Assembly (NCBI GenBank): GCA_036417435.1
Contig: CM070908.1
Coordinates: forward strand, 48,331,090 to 48,395,089
Direction: 5' to 3'
Origin: Inia geoffrensis
Taxonomy: Eukaryota > Chordata > Mammalia > Artiodactyla > Iniidae
Length of the DNA stretch: 64,000 nucleotides
The position numbers and the translations under genes are program-made. Of this stretch, positions 9,800 to 20,240 are shown in pieces. The notes under the pieces are model-generated. The model saw only the letters and a list, made by a program, of their open reading frames with translations, was not told the DNA's origin and searched no databases. The first letter of the stretch is position 1, and each line of letters starts with the position of its first letter.

Positions 9800-12700
9800 T
9801 TTTTTTTCTTAGATTCCATATATATGTGTTAGCATATGGTATTTGTTTTTCTCTTTCTGACTTACTTCACTCTGTATGGCAGATTCTAGGTCCATCCACC
9901 TCACTACAAATAACTCAGTTTCATTTCATTTTATGGCTGAGTAATATTCCATTGTATATATGTGCCACATCTTCTTTATCCATTCATCTGTTGATGGACA
10001 CTTAGGTTGCTTCCATGTCCTGGCTATTGTAAATAGAGCTGCAATGAACATTTTGGTACATGACTCTTTTTGAATTATGGTTTTCTCAGGGTATATGCCC
10101 AGTAGTGGGGTTTCTGGGTCATATGGTAGTTCTATTTTTAGTTTTTTAAGGAACCTCCATACTGTTCTTCATAGTGGCTATATCAATTTACATTCTCACC
10201 AACAGTGCAAGAGGGTTCCCTTTTCTCCACACCCTCTCCAGCATTTATTATTTCTAGACTTTTTTTTTTCCCTTGGCATATTGTCTTTATTTTATTTTTT
10301 ATTTTTTATTTTTTTTACATCTTTATTGGGGTATAATTGCTTCACAATGGTGTGTTAGTTTCTGCTCTACAACAAAGTGAATCAGCCATACATATACATA
10401 TGTTCCCATATCTCTTCCCTCTTACGTCTCCCTCCCTCCCACCCTGCCTGTTTCTAGATTTTTTGATGATGGCCATTCTGACTGGTGTGAGATGATATCT
10501 CATTGTAGTTTTGATTTGCATTTCTCTAATGATTAATGATGTTGAACATTCTTTCATGGGTTTGTTGGCAATCTGTATGTCTTCTTTGGAGAAATGTCTA
10601 TTCAGGTCTTCTGCCCATTTTTGGATTGGGTTGTTTGTTTTTTTTGATATTGAGCTGCATGAGCAGCTTGTAAATTTTGGAGATTAATCTTTTGCCAGAT
10701 GCTTCATTTGCAAGTATTTTCTCCCATTCTGAGGGTTGTCTTTTGGTCTTGTTTCTGGTTTCCTTTGCTGTGCAAAAGCTTTTAAGTTTCATTAGGTCCC
10801 ATTTGTTTATTTTTGTTTTTATTTCCATTTCTTGAGGAGGTGTGTCGAAAAGGACCTTGCTGTGATTTATGTCATAGAGTGCTCTGCCTGTCTTTTCCTC
10901 TAAGGGTTTGATAATGTCTGGCCTTCCAGTTAGGTCTTTAATCCATTTTGAGTTTATTTTTGTGTATGGTGTTAGGGAGTGTTCTAATTTCATTCTTTTA
11001 CATGTAGCTGTCCAGTTTTCCCAGCACCACTTAATGAAGAGGCTGTCTTTTCTCCACTGTATATTCTTGCCTCTTTTCTCAAAGATAAGTTTACCATATG
11101 TGCATGGGTTTATCTCTGGGCTTTCTATCCTGTTCTATGGATCTATATTTCTGTTTTTGTGCCAGTACCATACTGTCTTGATTACTGTAGTTTTGTAGTA
11201 TAGTCTGAAGTCCAGGAGCCTGATTTCTCCAGCTCTGTTTTTCTTTCTCAAGATTGCTGTGGCTATTGAGGGTCTTTTGTGTTTGCATTACAAATTGTGA
11301 AATTTTTTTGTTATAGTTCTGTGAAAAAATGCCCGTGGTAGTTTGATAGGGATTGCATTGAATCTGTGGGTTGCTTTGGGTAGTAGAGTCATTTTCATAA
11401 TGTTGATTCTTCTAATCCAAGAACATGGTATATCTCTCCATCTGTTAATATCATCTTTAATTTCTTTCATCAGTGTCTTTTAGTTTTCTGCATACAGGCC
11501 TTTTGTCTCCTTAGGTAGGTTTATTCCTAGATATTTTATTCTTTTTGTTGCAGTGGTCAATGGGAGTGTTTTCTTAATTTCACTTTCAGATTTTTCATCA
11601 TTAGTGTATAGGAATGCAAGAGATTTCTGTGCATTAATTTTGTATCCTGCTACTTTACCAAATTCATTGATTAGCTCTAGTAGTTTTCTGGTAACATCTT
11701 TAGGATTCTCTATGTATAGTATCATTTCATCTGCAAACAGTGACAGCTTTACTTCTTCTTTTCCAATTTGGATTCCTTTTATTTCTTTTTCTTCTCTGAT
11801 TACTGTGGCTAAAACTTCCAAAACTATGTTGAATAATAGAGGTGAGAGTGAGCAATCTTGTCTTGTTCCTGATCTTAGTGAAAATGGTTTCAGTTTTTCA
11901 CCATTGAGGATGTTGACTGTTGGTTTTTCATATATGGCCTTTATTATGTTGAGGTAAGTTCCCTCTATGCCTACTTTCTGGAGGGTTTTTTTCATAAATG
12001 GGTGTTGAATTTTGTCAGAAGCTTTCTCTTCATCTATTGAGATGATCATATGGTTTTTCTACTTCAGTTTGTTAATACAGCTTATCATAATGATCGATTT
12101 GCATATATTGAAGAATCCTTGCATTCCTGTGATAAACCCCACTTGATCATGGTGTATGGTCCTTTTAACATACTGTTGGATTCTGTTTGCTAGTATAATG
12201 TTGAGGATTTTTGCATCTATATTCATCAGTGATATTGGCATGTAGTTTTCTTTCTTTGTGACATCTGTGTCTAGTTTTGGTATCAGGGTGATGGTGGCCT
12301 CGTAGAATGAGTTTGAGAGTGTTCCTCCCTCTGCTATATTTTGGAAGAGTTTGAGAAGGATAGGTGTTAGCTCTTCTCTAAATGTTTGATAGAATTCTCC
12401 TGTGAAGCCATCTGGTCCTGGGCTTTTGTTTTTTGGAAGATTTTTAATCACAGTTTCGATTTCAGTGCTTGTGATTGGTCTGTTTCTATTTTCTATTTAT
12501 TCCTGGTTCAGTCTCCAAAGGTTGTGCTTTTCTAAGTATTTTTCCATTTCTTCAACGTTGTCCACTTTATTGGTATATAGTTGCTTGTAGTAATCTTTCA
12601 TGATCCTTTGTATTTCTGCAGTGTCATTTGCTACTTCTCCTTTTTCATTTCTAATTCTATTGATGTGAGTCTTCTCCCTTTTTTTCTTGATGAGTCTGGC

Positions 12701-13826
12701 TAATGGTTTATCAATTTAGTTTATCTTCTCAATGAACCAGCTTTTAGTTTTATTGATCTCTGCTATCATTTCATTTCTTTTTCATTTATTTCTGATCAGA
12801 TCTTCATTTCTTTCGTTCTGCTAACTTTGGAGGTTTTTTGTTCTTCTTTCTCTAATTGCTTTAGGTCTAAGGTTATATTGTTTATTTTAGATGTTTCTTG
12901 TTTCTTAAGGTAGGACTGTATTGCTCTAAGCTTCCCTCTTAGAACTGCTTTTGCTGCATCCCATAGGTTTTGGGTCGTCATGTTTTCTTGTCATTTTTTT
13001 TCTCGGTATTTTTTGTTTTCCCGTTTGATTTCTTCAGTGATCTCTTGGTTATTAAGTAGTTTATTGTTTAGCCTCCATGTGTTTGTATTTTTTAAAGATT
13101 TTTTCCTGTTGTTGATATCTAGCCTCATAACATTGTGGTCAGAAAAGATACTTGATGCGATTTCCATTTTCTTAAATTTACGAAGGCTTGATTTGTGGCC
13201 CACGATATGATCTATCCTGGAGAATGTTCCATGGACCCTTGAGAAGAATGTGTATTCTGTTGTTTTTGGATGGAATGTCCTATAAATATCAATTAAGTCC
13301 ATCTCATTTAATGTATAATTTAAAGCCTGTGTTTCCTTATTTATTTTCATTTTGGATGATATGTCCATTGGTGAAAGTGGGGTGTTAAAGTCACCTACTA
13401 TGATTGTGTTACTGTTGATTTCCCCTTTTATGACTGTTAGTATTTGCCTTATGTATTGAGGTGCTCCTATGTTGGGTGCATAAATATGTACAATTTTTAT
13501 ATATTTTTCTTGGATTGATCATTGATCGTTATGTAGTGTCTTTCTCTGTCTCTTGTAATAGTCTTTGCCTTAAAGTCTATTTTGTCTGATATGAGACTTG
13601 CTACTCCAGCTTTCTTTTGGTTTCCATTTGCATGGAATATCTTTTTCCATCCCCTCACTTTTGGTCTGTATGGGTCCCTAGGTCTGAAGTGGGTCTCTTG
13701 TAGACAGCATATATACGGGTCTTGTTGTATCCATTCAGCCAGTCTATGTATTTTGGTTGGAGCATTTAATCCATTTACGTTTAAGGTAATTATCGATATG
13801 TATGTTCCTATTATCATTTTCTTCAT
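9800..13826 (-). pseudogene. L1 ORF2 (endonuclease-reverse transcriptase), broken
   Basis: ORF2 begins at the ATG complement at 13826 and encodes the N-terminal endonuclease with the typical ITLNVNGLNAPTK start and LQETHF motif (13826-13497). More endonuclease sequence follows with GTFSRIDHIVGHKSS (13368-12991), where the catalytic SDH appears as FSDHN. The reverse transcriptase follows, with [15 protein letters not shown] (12451-12059) and the palm region (12049-11480). The catalytic FADD is FADE here. The C-terminal part continues past a nested L1 insertion at 10265-10450 to about 9800. Several stops and frameshifts separate these blocks, so no active enzyme is encoded. End points are approximate. 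Confidence 0.88.
10265..10450 (-). mobile_element. 5'-truncated L1 nested in ORF2, with possible 3' transduction
   Basis: Only about 150 bp of an L1 3' end is present (CTTTATTGGGGTATAATTGC near 10320, continuing to 10450). It lies between a duplicated TTTCTAGAYTTTTT (10251-10264 and 10451-10464). The tail is compound: the T-rich/AT-interrupted run at about 10288-10318 is the element's own A-tail. It is followed leftward by the 20-odd-base non-L1 sequence at 10270-10290, then by a second poly-T at 10260-10269. Two tails separated by a unique sequence are the signature of 3' transduction. Confidence 0.82.
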
Positions 13827-13875
13827 TGTTTTGGGTTTGTTCTTGTAAGTCTTTTCCTTCTCTTTTATTTTCTGC

Positions 13876-14762
13876 CTAGAGAAGTTCCTTTAGCATTTGT
13901 TGTAAAGCTGGTTTGGTGATGCTGAATTTGCTTAGGTTTTGCTTGTCTGTAAAGATTTTAATTTGTCTGTCAAATCTAAATGAGATCCTTGCTGGGTAGA
14001 GTAACCTTGGCTGTAGCTTTTTGTTCTTCATCATGTCAAATATGTCCTGCCACTCCCTTCTGGCTTGCACAGTTTTTGCTGAAAGATCAGCTGTTAACCT
14101 TATGAGGATTCCCTTGTGTGTTGTTGTTTTTCCTTTGGTGCTTTTGCTATTTTTTCTTTGTGCTTAATTTTTGATAGTTTGATTAATATGTGTCTTGGCA
14201 TGTTTCTCCTTTCATTTATCCTGTATGGTACTCTCTGTGCTTCCTGGAGTTGATTAACTATTTCCTTTTCCATATTAGGGAAGTTTTCAACTATATTCTC
14301 TTCAAATATTTTCTCAGTCCCTTTCTTTTTCTCTTTCTCTGTGACCCCTACAATTCGAATGTTGGTGCGTTTAATGTTTTCCCAGAGTTCTCTAAGACTG
14401 TCCTCAATTCTTTTCATTCTTTTTTCTTTATTCTGCTCTGTGGTAGTTATTTCCACTATTTTATCTTCCAGGTCACTTATCCGTTCTTCTGCCTCAGTTA
14501 TTCTGCTGTTGATCACTTCTAGAGAATTTTTAATTTCATTTATTGTTTTGTTCATCACTGTTTGTTTGCTCTTTAGTTCTTCTAGGTCCTTGTTAAACCT
14601 TTCTTGTATTTTGTCCATTCTATTTCCAGGATTTTGGATCATCTTTACTATCATTATTCTGAATTCTTTGTCAGGTAGACTGCCTACTTCCTCTTCAGTT
14701 GTTAGGTCTGGAGGGTTTCTACTTTGCTCCTTCATCTGCTATGTGTTTTCCTGTCTTCTCAT
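13876..14762 (-). pseudogene. L1 ORF1 (RNA-binding chaperone), two lesions
   Basis: The expected start is the ATG complement at 14762-14760. Codon 8 is a stop (TAG complement at 14741-14739), after which the frame is open from the next ATG at 14735 to 14100. The coiled-coil (MNKTINEIKNSLEVINSRI, then ITEAEERISDLEDKI) and the RRM-like NIRIVGV region are present. Near 14100-14120 the frame shifts. The C-terminal domain resumes in another frame as QARREWQDIF through PALQQMLKELL and stops at 13876. With both lesions, only part of the roughly 295-codon protein can be read in one frame. The long antisense open frame at 14341-14958 is a composition shadow of this ORF. Confidence 0.88.
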
Positions 14763-16691
14763 TTTGCTTCACTTACTGTGTTTGCGGTCTTCTTTTTGCA
14801 GGCTGCAGGTTTGTAACTCCCGTAGTTTTTGGTGTCTGTCCCCAGTGGCTAAAGTTGGTTCAGTGGGTTGTGTAGGCTTCCTGGTGGAGGGGACTAGTGC
14901 CTGTGTTCTGGTGGATCAGGCTGCATCTTGTCTTTCTGGTGGGCAGGTCCACGCCTGATGGTGTGTTTTGGGATGTCTGTGACCTTATTAGGATTTTAGG
15001 CAGCCTCTCTGCTAATGGGTGGGTTTTTCTTCCTGTCTTGCTAGTTGTTTGGTATAGGGTGTCCAGCACTGTAGCTTGCTGGTCATTGAGTGGAGCTGGG
15101 TCTTGGCGTTGAGATGGAGATCTCTGTGAGATTGTCACCATTTGATATTATGTGGAGCTGGGAGGCCTCTTGTGGACCAGTATCCTGAAGTTGGCTCTCC
15201 CACCTCAGAGGCACAGCCCTGATGCCTGGCTGGAGAACCAAGAGCCTGTCATCCACATGGCTCAGAATAAAACAGAGAAAAAAAAGAAGTCAAAATAAAG
15301 TAAAATAAAGTTATTAAAATAAAAAATAATTATTAAGAAAAATTTAAAAAACACCAGACAGACAGTACCCTAGGACAAATGGTAAAAGCAAAGCTATACA
15401 GACAAAAATCACACACAGAAACATACACATACACACTCACAAAAAGAGAAAAAATGGAAAAATATATATATATATTGTTGCTCCCAAAGTCCACCTCCTC
15501 AATTTGGGATGATTCGTTGTCTATTCAAGTATTCCACAGATGCAGGGTACATCAAATTGTTTGTGGACATTTAATCCTCTGCTCCTGAGGCTGCTTGGAG
15601 AGATTTCCCTTTCTCTTTTTTGTTCGCACAGCTCCTGGGGTTCAGCTTTGGATTTGGCCCCACCTCTGCGTGTAGGTCGCTGGAGGGCGTCTGTTCTTCG
15701 CTCAGACAGGACAGGGTTAAGGAAGCAGCTGATTCGGGGGCTCTGGATCACTCAGGCCGGGAGGAGGAAGGGGTATGGATGTGGGGCAAGCCTGCAGCGG
15801 CAGAGGCTGGTGTGACATTGCATCAGCCTGAGGCGTGCCATGCGTTCTCTCGGGGAAATTGTCCCTGGATCATGGGACTCTGATCAGGGCTGCACAGGTT
15901 CCCGGGATGGAGGTGTGGAGAGTGACCTGTGCTCACACACAGGTTTCTTGGTGGCGGCAGCAGCGGCCTTAGCATCTCATGCCCATTTCTGGCATCCGCG
16001 CTGATAGCCGAGGCTCACGCCCATCTCTGGAGCTCCTTTAAACAGCACTCTTAATGTCCTCTCCTCATGCTCCAGGCAACAAAGAGAAAAGAAAACGTCT
16101 CTTGCCTCTTTGGCAACTCCAGACTTTTTCCCAGACTCCCTCCCGGCTAGCTGTGGCGCACTAGCCCCTTCAGGCTGTGTTCACGCAGCCAACGCCAGTC
16201 CTCTCCCTGCACTCCTACCGAAGCCCAAGCCTAAGTTCCCAGCCCCCACCCGCCCCGGCGGGTGAGCAGACAAGCCTCTCGGGCTGGTGAGTGCCCGTCA
16301 ACACCGATCCTCTGTGTGAGAATCTCTCCACCTTGCCCTCCGCACCCCTGTTGCTGCACTCTCCTTCGTGGCTCTGAAGCTTCCCCACTCCACCACCCGC
16401 AGTCTCTGCCCGCGAAGGGGCTTCCTAGTGTGTGGAAACCTTTCCTCCTTCACAGCTCCTTCCCACTGGTGCAAGTCCAGTCCCTATTCTTTTGTCTCTG
16501 TTTTTTCTTTTTTCTTTTGCCCTACCCGTGTACTTGGGGAGTTTCTTTCCTTTTGGGAGGTCTGAGGTCTTCTGCCAGCGTTCAAAAGGTGTTCTGTAGG
16601 AGTTGTTCCACACGTAGATGTATTTCTGATGTATTTGTGTGGAGGAAGGTGATCTCCGCATGTTACTCTTTCGCCATCTTGAAGCTCCTTC
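14763..16691 (-). promoter_or_regulatory. L1 5'UTR / internal promoter region
   Basis: About 1.9 kb between the ORF1 start and the left TSD-defined 5' end. It contains an A-rich block at about 15255-15475 with an AT dinucleotide run at 15463-15475, and a GC-rich block at 15640-16420 with many CpGs. The extreme 5' end on the minus strand begins close to GAGCTTCAAGATGGCG, the usual type of L1 start. By analogy with other L1s this region holds the internal RNA polymerase II promoter. Activity here is not shown by sequence alone. Confidence 0.75.
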
Positions 16692-16704
16692 TCTCTGATT
16701 GCTT
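16692..16704. repeat. Target-site duplication, right copy, of the L1 at 9122-16691
   Basis: The second copy of TCTCTGATTGCTT, identical to 9109-9121, marks the 5' boundary of the L1 insertion. Confidence 0.9.
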
Positions 16705-17148
16705 TGAAGAGAAGTTTTTAGTTTTGTTTTTCTTTGTTTCCCATTCCATCTACTTTTTCCAGTTGCTCTCAGTAGGAGGATTTGTCTGACAGAGCTGATA
16801 CATTAGATGCAGAAGTACAGGTTTTAGAGGCCAGATCTAGAAGTGGTATATGTCACATTCTTTCAGATCCATTAACTAGGAAAGAGCTCATGGCTCCTCT
16901 CAGATACCAGTTGGGCCGTGAATTGTAGTTTTCCTGTGTGCCCAGGAGGAAAATATGACAGTTTCATGAAAATATAGCTTTCCTTTTTGCTATAGGAAAT
17001 GACTTATGGATTTATTATATACTTTGGAAGTTTCACTATTATCTTTACACATTTTCAGCACAATTTTAAGCTAATGCTTTAAAGGTAAAGAAGAGTCCAT
17101 AGAATAGTCTGTGTATAATTATTTTAAACTCAATGTTTATTAAATTCC
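16705..17148. other. Unassigned non-coding DNA
   Basis: I recognise no gene or repeat in this stretch. It is AT-rich, ordinary-complexity sequence. Confidence 0.5.
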
Positions 17149-17458
17149 TTTTTTTTTTTTTTTTTGTTCTGGTACATTCATACCCATCCTAGTCCTTTTT
17201 TTAAATTTTTTATTTTTTTATTTTTTGCAGTACGTGGGCCTCTCACTGTTGCGGCCTCTCCCATTGCGGAGCACAGGCTCTGGACGTGCAGGCTCAGCGG
17301 CCATGGCTCACGGGCCCAGCTGCTCCACGGCATGTGGGATCTTCTCGGACTGGGGCGTGAACCCGTGTCCCCTGCATCGGCAGGTGGACTCTCAACCACT
17401 GCGCCACCAGGGAAGCCCTAAATTTTTATTTTATATTGGAGTATAGTTGATTTATAAG
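17149..17458 (-). mobile_element. Short L1 3' end with compound T-tract, split by a SINE
   Basis: The right part, TATTGGAGTATAGTTGATTT at about 17433-17452, is a cetartiodactyl L1 3' terminus in reverse orientation. Its A-tail (T-rich on this strand) lies at about 17195-17220 and is cut by a CHR-2. Further left, about 30 bases of non-L1 sequence (17166-17195) are followed by a second poly-T at 17149-17165. The element retains only tens of bases of L1. No clear TSD was found. Confidence 0.6.
17219..17419 (-). mobile_element. CHR-2 SINE
   Basis: A complete reverse-oriented copy: T-rich tail, GTGGGCCTCTCACTGTTGCG, GGACGTGCAGGCTCAGCGGC, then the head CACTGCGCCACCAGGGAAGC. A TAAATTTTTATTTT-like flank appears on both sides (about 17202 and 17419), consistent with insertion into the A-tail of an L1 fragment. 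Confidence 0.93.
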
Positions 17459-17654
17459 CCATTCTAGTCTTGAATCCTCACATGAATCCTGCAAAATAAG
17501 TATTCTTATTTTCCACATTTTTTTCAAATGGTGAGTATGAGACTGAGGTTGTTATTGAATTTGTGCTGTGTGATGTGGACTAAAGACTGATTAATTAATT
17601 CCGTAAAATGATTGTTAACAGTTGTTCTAAGTTACTCTTATAGCATCTCGTTGC

Positions 17655-18030
17655 AAGATAATATAGTAACTGAAATCCAGAGCTCTGGACCAGGCTGCTG
17701 GATTTCAATCCTGTCTCTACCACTTCCCGTTTATCAACCAGTGGGCAATTTACTTCATTTCTCTGTGCCTGTTTCCTCCTCTGTAAAATAGAGTGATAGT
17801 AGATTGTTGCATTGAATAAATTAACTTGAAAAAAGCCTATAAATGGGAAAGAATTTGAAAAAGAATTGATATATGTATATGTGTAACTGAATCACTTGGC
17901 TGCACACCTGAAACTAACACATTTAACAGTGTAAATCAACTATACTCCAATATAAAATAAAAAAAGAAAAGAGCCTAGAAAAGTGCCTATTTCATAATAA
18001 GCACTCAATACTAATTAACTGTTAATATTA
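17655..18030 (+). repeat. MIR SINE split by a short L1 3' end
   Basis: The MIR reads GAGCTCTGGACCAGGCTGCT, then TTCAATCCTGTCTCTACCAC, then a CTCTGTGCCTGTTTCCTCC segment to about 17830. It resumes after the L1 insertion with AAAGTGCCTATTTCATAATAAGC and a CTCAATACTAATTA end. A short plus-strand L1 terminus occupies 17840-17966. Confidence 0.75.
17840..17966 (+). mobile_element. Severely 5'-truncated L1 3' end inside a MIR
   Basis: About 125 bp of L1 3' terminus, with GTATATGTGTAACTGAATCAC and AAATCAACTATACTCCAATA, ending in an A-rich tail. The flanks share AAAAGCCTA (17831-17839) and AAAAGAGCCTA (17967-17977), consistent with a short target-site duplication. Confidence 0.75.
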
Positions 18031-18099
18031 TGCAGAAGATGATGATTGCATTGCTCTTTCTATTACAGATTTACATAATGCTTTGTTTTGTAGTTTTGT

Positions 18100-18190
18100 A
18101 AGAGCAGCACTAGAATGTAAGTTCCCTCAGTTCAGGGGCTGTTTCCCTCAGTGGGAAGGACAGCATTTGGTACCAAGTAACGGTGTAAGC
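18100..18190 (+). repeat. L2-like fragment
   Basis: The short segment CTAGAATGTAAGTTCCCTCA followed by GTTCAGGGGCTGTTT matches the L2 3' order AGAATGTAAGCTCC then GAGGGCAGGGA. Too short for a subfamily. Confidence 0.45.
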
Positions 18191-18199
18191 TATCAAACT

Positions 18200-18880
18200 T
18201 CAAATCATAAAAGGAGAAAAATTTGGCTCCCCTTTTTCACTTATCCCCTTCAGTTCCAGGCAGTAGTGTCTATTGTATATTTTTTCCCTCTTTTTTTGCC
18301 CATTTAAAATTTTCTTTTTGGAAAAGAAACTCTTTTCTCCACTGTTAAAATCCTAAATAGTTCTGAATATATTGGTTACTAATGTATCTGTCTTGAATTG
18401 GAGATCACTGTGGAGCATGATTAAAATGTTGGGAGGAGCTCGTGTAACTTGGGCAAGGTGGTAGATATTTATTTTCTAACTTGGTGAAAAATTTATACTT
18501 TTACACTGTCACAAAAGAGCTTGTGCTGTGACTTAATGTTTCCCAATTTAGGTCCTTGATATCATATACCTTTGATAGTTCTTTCCTACTGCTGATAGAT
18601 TTTTTTCCCCTTTAGAGGTAAAGGAGGCACACACGTCTGTATTTGTTTGCACTTTTGTTCTGCTTGTGGTAGTATCTCTCTTATCACACAAAATATAGTT
18701 ACCTGTCAATCAATGCTTATGAAGCACTTACTGCATCTTTATTGCACGTCACTAAAGTCTGATGATCGGAAAATGCGTGCAAGGAAAAGGTCACATATTG
18801 AATCGTTGGAACTGAGTTAACATGTGCAAAAGCACTGAAAATAAGTGAGGTCTTGCTTTCTTGTTATTGTCATTATCTGG
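18200..18880. other. Unassigned non-coding DNA
   Basis: No gene seen. A short CAATCAATGCTTATGAAGCA segment near 18711 may be the edge of an old L2/MIR-like repeat. Otherwise nothing recognisable. Confidence 0.45.
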
Positions 18881-19335
18881 TGTATTAGTTGCCCATGGCT
18901 GCTGTAACAAATTACCACAAACTGGAAGCCTTCAAACAACAGAAGTATATCCCCTCTTAGTTCCAGAGGCCAGAAGTCCAAAATCAAGGTGTCAATGGGG
19001 CTGGCTCTCCCAGAAGCTCTGGGGGAGAATCTGTCCCCTGCTTCTCTCTCTTGGCCTCTGGGGGCAACTGACGATCCTTGGCTTGTTCATTACTCCATCC
19101 TCTGCCTCTGTCTTCATATCACCTTCTCCTGTATTTCTCCTCTTCTCTTAGAATCTTCTCCACGGTAAGGACACTTGCCATTGAATTTAGGGCCCACTCA
19201 GATCAGCCAGGATGATCTCATGTAAAGATCCCTAACTTGATTACATCTGCAAAGACCCTTTCTTTTTCCAAATAAGAGCATGTTCTGAGTGGACATATCT
19301 TTTGTGGAGCCGTCATTCAACTTACTACATCTGGT
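18881..19335 (-). mobile_element. MLT1-type MaLR LTR (old endogenous retrovirus-like LTR)
   Basis: Reverse-oriented MLT1 LTR. It starts with TGTATTAGTTGCCCATGGCT and GTAACAAATTACCACAAACT, contains CCAGAAGTCCAAAATCAAGG and TTGGCCTCTGGG-like parts, and continues to TTAGGGCCCACTCAGATCAG and a segment before the far terminus at about 19330. This is a solo LTR of the ERVL-MaLR group. No internal coding sequence is attached. Divergence is substantial, consistent with pre-eutherian radiation age. Confidence 0.85.
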
Positions 19336-19499
19336 ACATGTTATTTTTCTTTAAAAAAAAATTTTTTTTTCAAGTTTCCTAAAAAACTCCCTCAAGGATA
19401 AGAAACATATTTTATGTCTTTTGTTCCCTAGAGCCCAGTTGAAGGCTCTACCCAATAAAGCCCTTTTAATGTATAAAGATGTGTATGTATCTTAATGTA

Positions 19500-20240
19500 T
19501 CTTAAGAGGTATGAAAGGAATGGAGGGCAGAGGAACAGAAGCATGTGATGATATCTTTGGAGCCTAGTGATGAGATTGACAAACAGGAAAACAACGTGGT
19601 GTGAGAGTAGTGAGTGCTATGACGTGGTTAAGTATATATAGAAAGTCATCTGATTCTAGTCTGGGGGAGTTGGAAAGTCTTTCTGGGGAAGGAGGCGTAG
19701 CAAGTGAAATCCAAAGACCTGTGTGGACAAGGAAGAAGGGTATTCCAGGCACACAGAACAACACACTGGAAGATTTCCAGGGCGAGGTCTCTGGGGCCAG
19801 CAGGAAGTATTTGGTGCATCTGGAAGATACGGTGCACGGGGTGGGTGTATGACTAAGGGTTGGTGAGCAGATGGCAAACAGTAAGGAATAAGACTTTGGG
19901 GTTTCATGAGGGCTGGACCATGAAGGGGCTTGCATGCTCTACCCAGGAGTTTGTATATACTCGTAAAAAACCCAAATCATTTGATGTGGTGGCTAAGAGA
20001 GCATCAGATGGACATTTCATAAAACTCCCACTGGCCGTAGTGGTGAAAGACATTGGCTGTTAGTGAGACTGGAGGCAAGATGGTCAGTTCGGGTTGTTGG
20101 AGGAGAGTAACATTGGTGTCACAATCGATCTAAACAGAGGGTGGAGGCATTGCGTTTCATCATTATTAAAGAGATGGACGGCTGTTGGTCATGGTGGCTG
20201 ATTGGAGTGAGACCATACGGAAAAGAGAGGACTCAAGGGT
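19500..20240 (+). repeat. Old dispersed repeat, family not identified (copy A)
   Basis: The G/A-rich block contains GGGTATTCCAGGCACACAGA, a CATGAAGGGGCTTGCATGCTC segment and a GGTGGAGGCATTGCG stretch. Segments in this order recur at 26200-27050, 39920-40180 and 63130-63420. I know the pattern as an ancient mammalian interspersed repeat but cannot name it with confidence. It has no coding capacity here; the open frames through it are chance. Confidence 0.5.

Larger units (their letters stand above)
9122..16691 (-). mobile_element. Near full-length cetartiodactyl L1 LINE
   Basis: This is a minus-strand L1 with poly-A (poly-T on this strand) at 9122-9132. The 3'UTR lies at about 9133-9800, ORF2 at about 9800-13826, ORF1 at 13876-14762 and a GC-rich 5'UTR of about 1.9 kb at 14763-16691. 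A 13-bp target-site duplication flanks it. Two later insertions lie inside: a CHRL SINE (9454-9750) and a truncated L1 (10265-10450). Without them it would be about 7.1 kb. Both ORFs are broken, so it is not autonomous. Intact TSDs, large surviving ORF blocks and GC-rich 5'UTR make it one of the younger L1s in the window. Confidence 0.93.

Noticed and set aside
14341..14958. 205-codon plus-strand open frame, the longest in the window
   Set aside because: It lies antisense to L1 ORF1. The lysine/glutamate-rich coding of ORF1 gives few stops and a leucine/serine/phenylalanine-rich reading on the other strand. There is no known domain.
15463..15475. AT dinucleotide run as a possible TATA promoter
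   Set aside because: It is a short simple-sequence run inside an A-rich part of the L1 5'UTR, with no supporting initiator or gene downstream.
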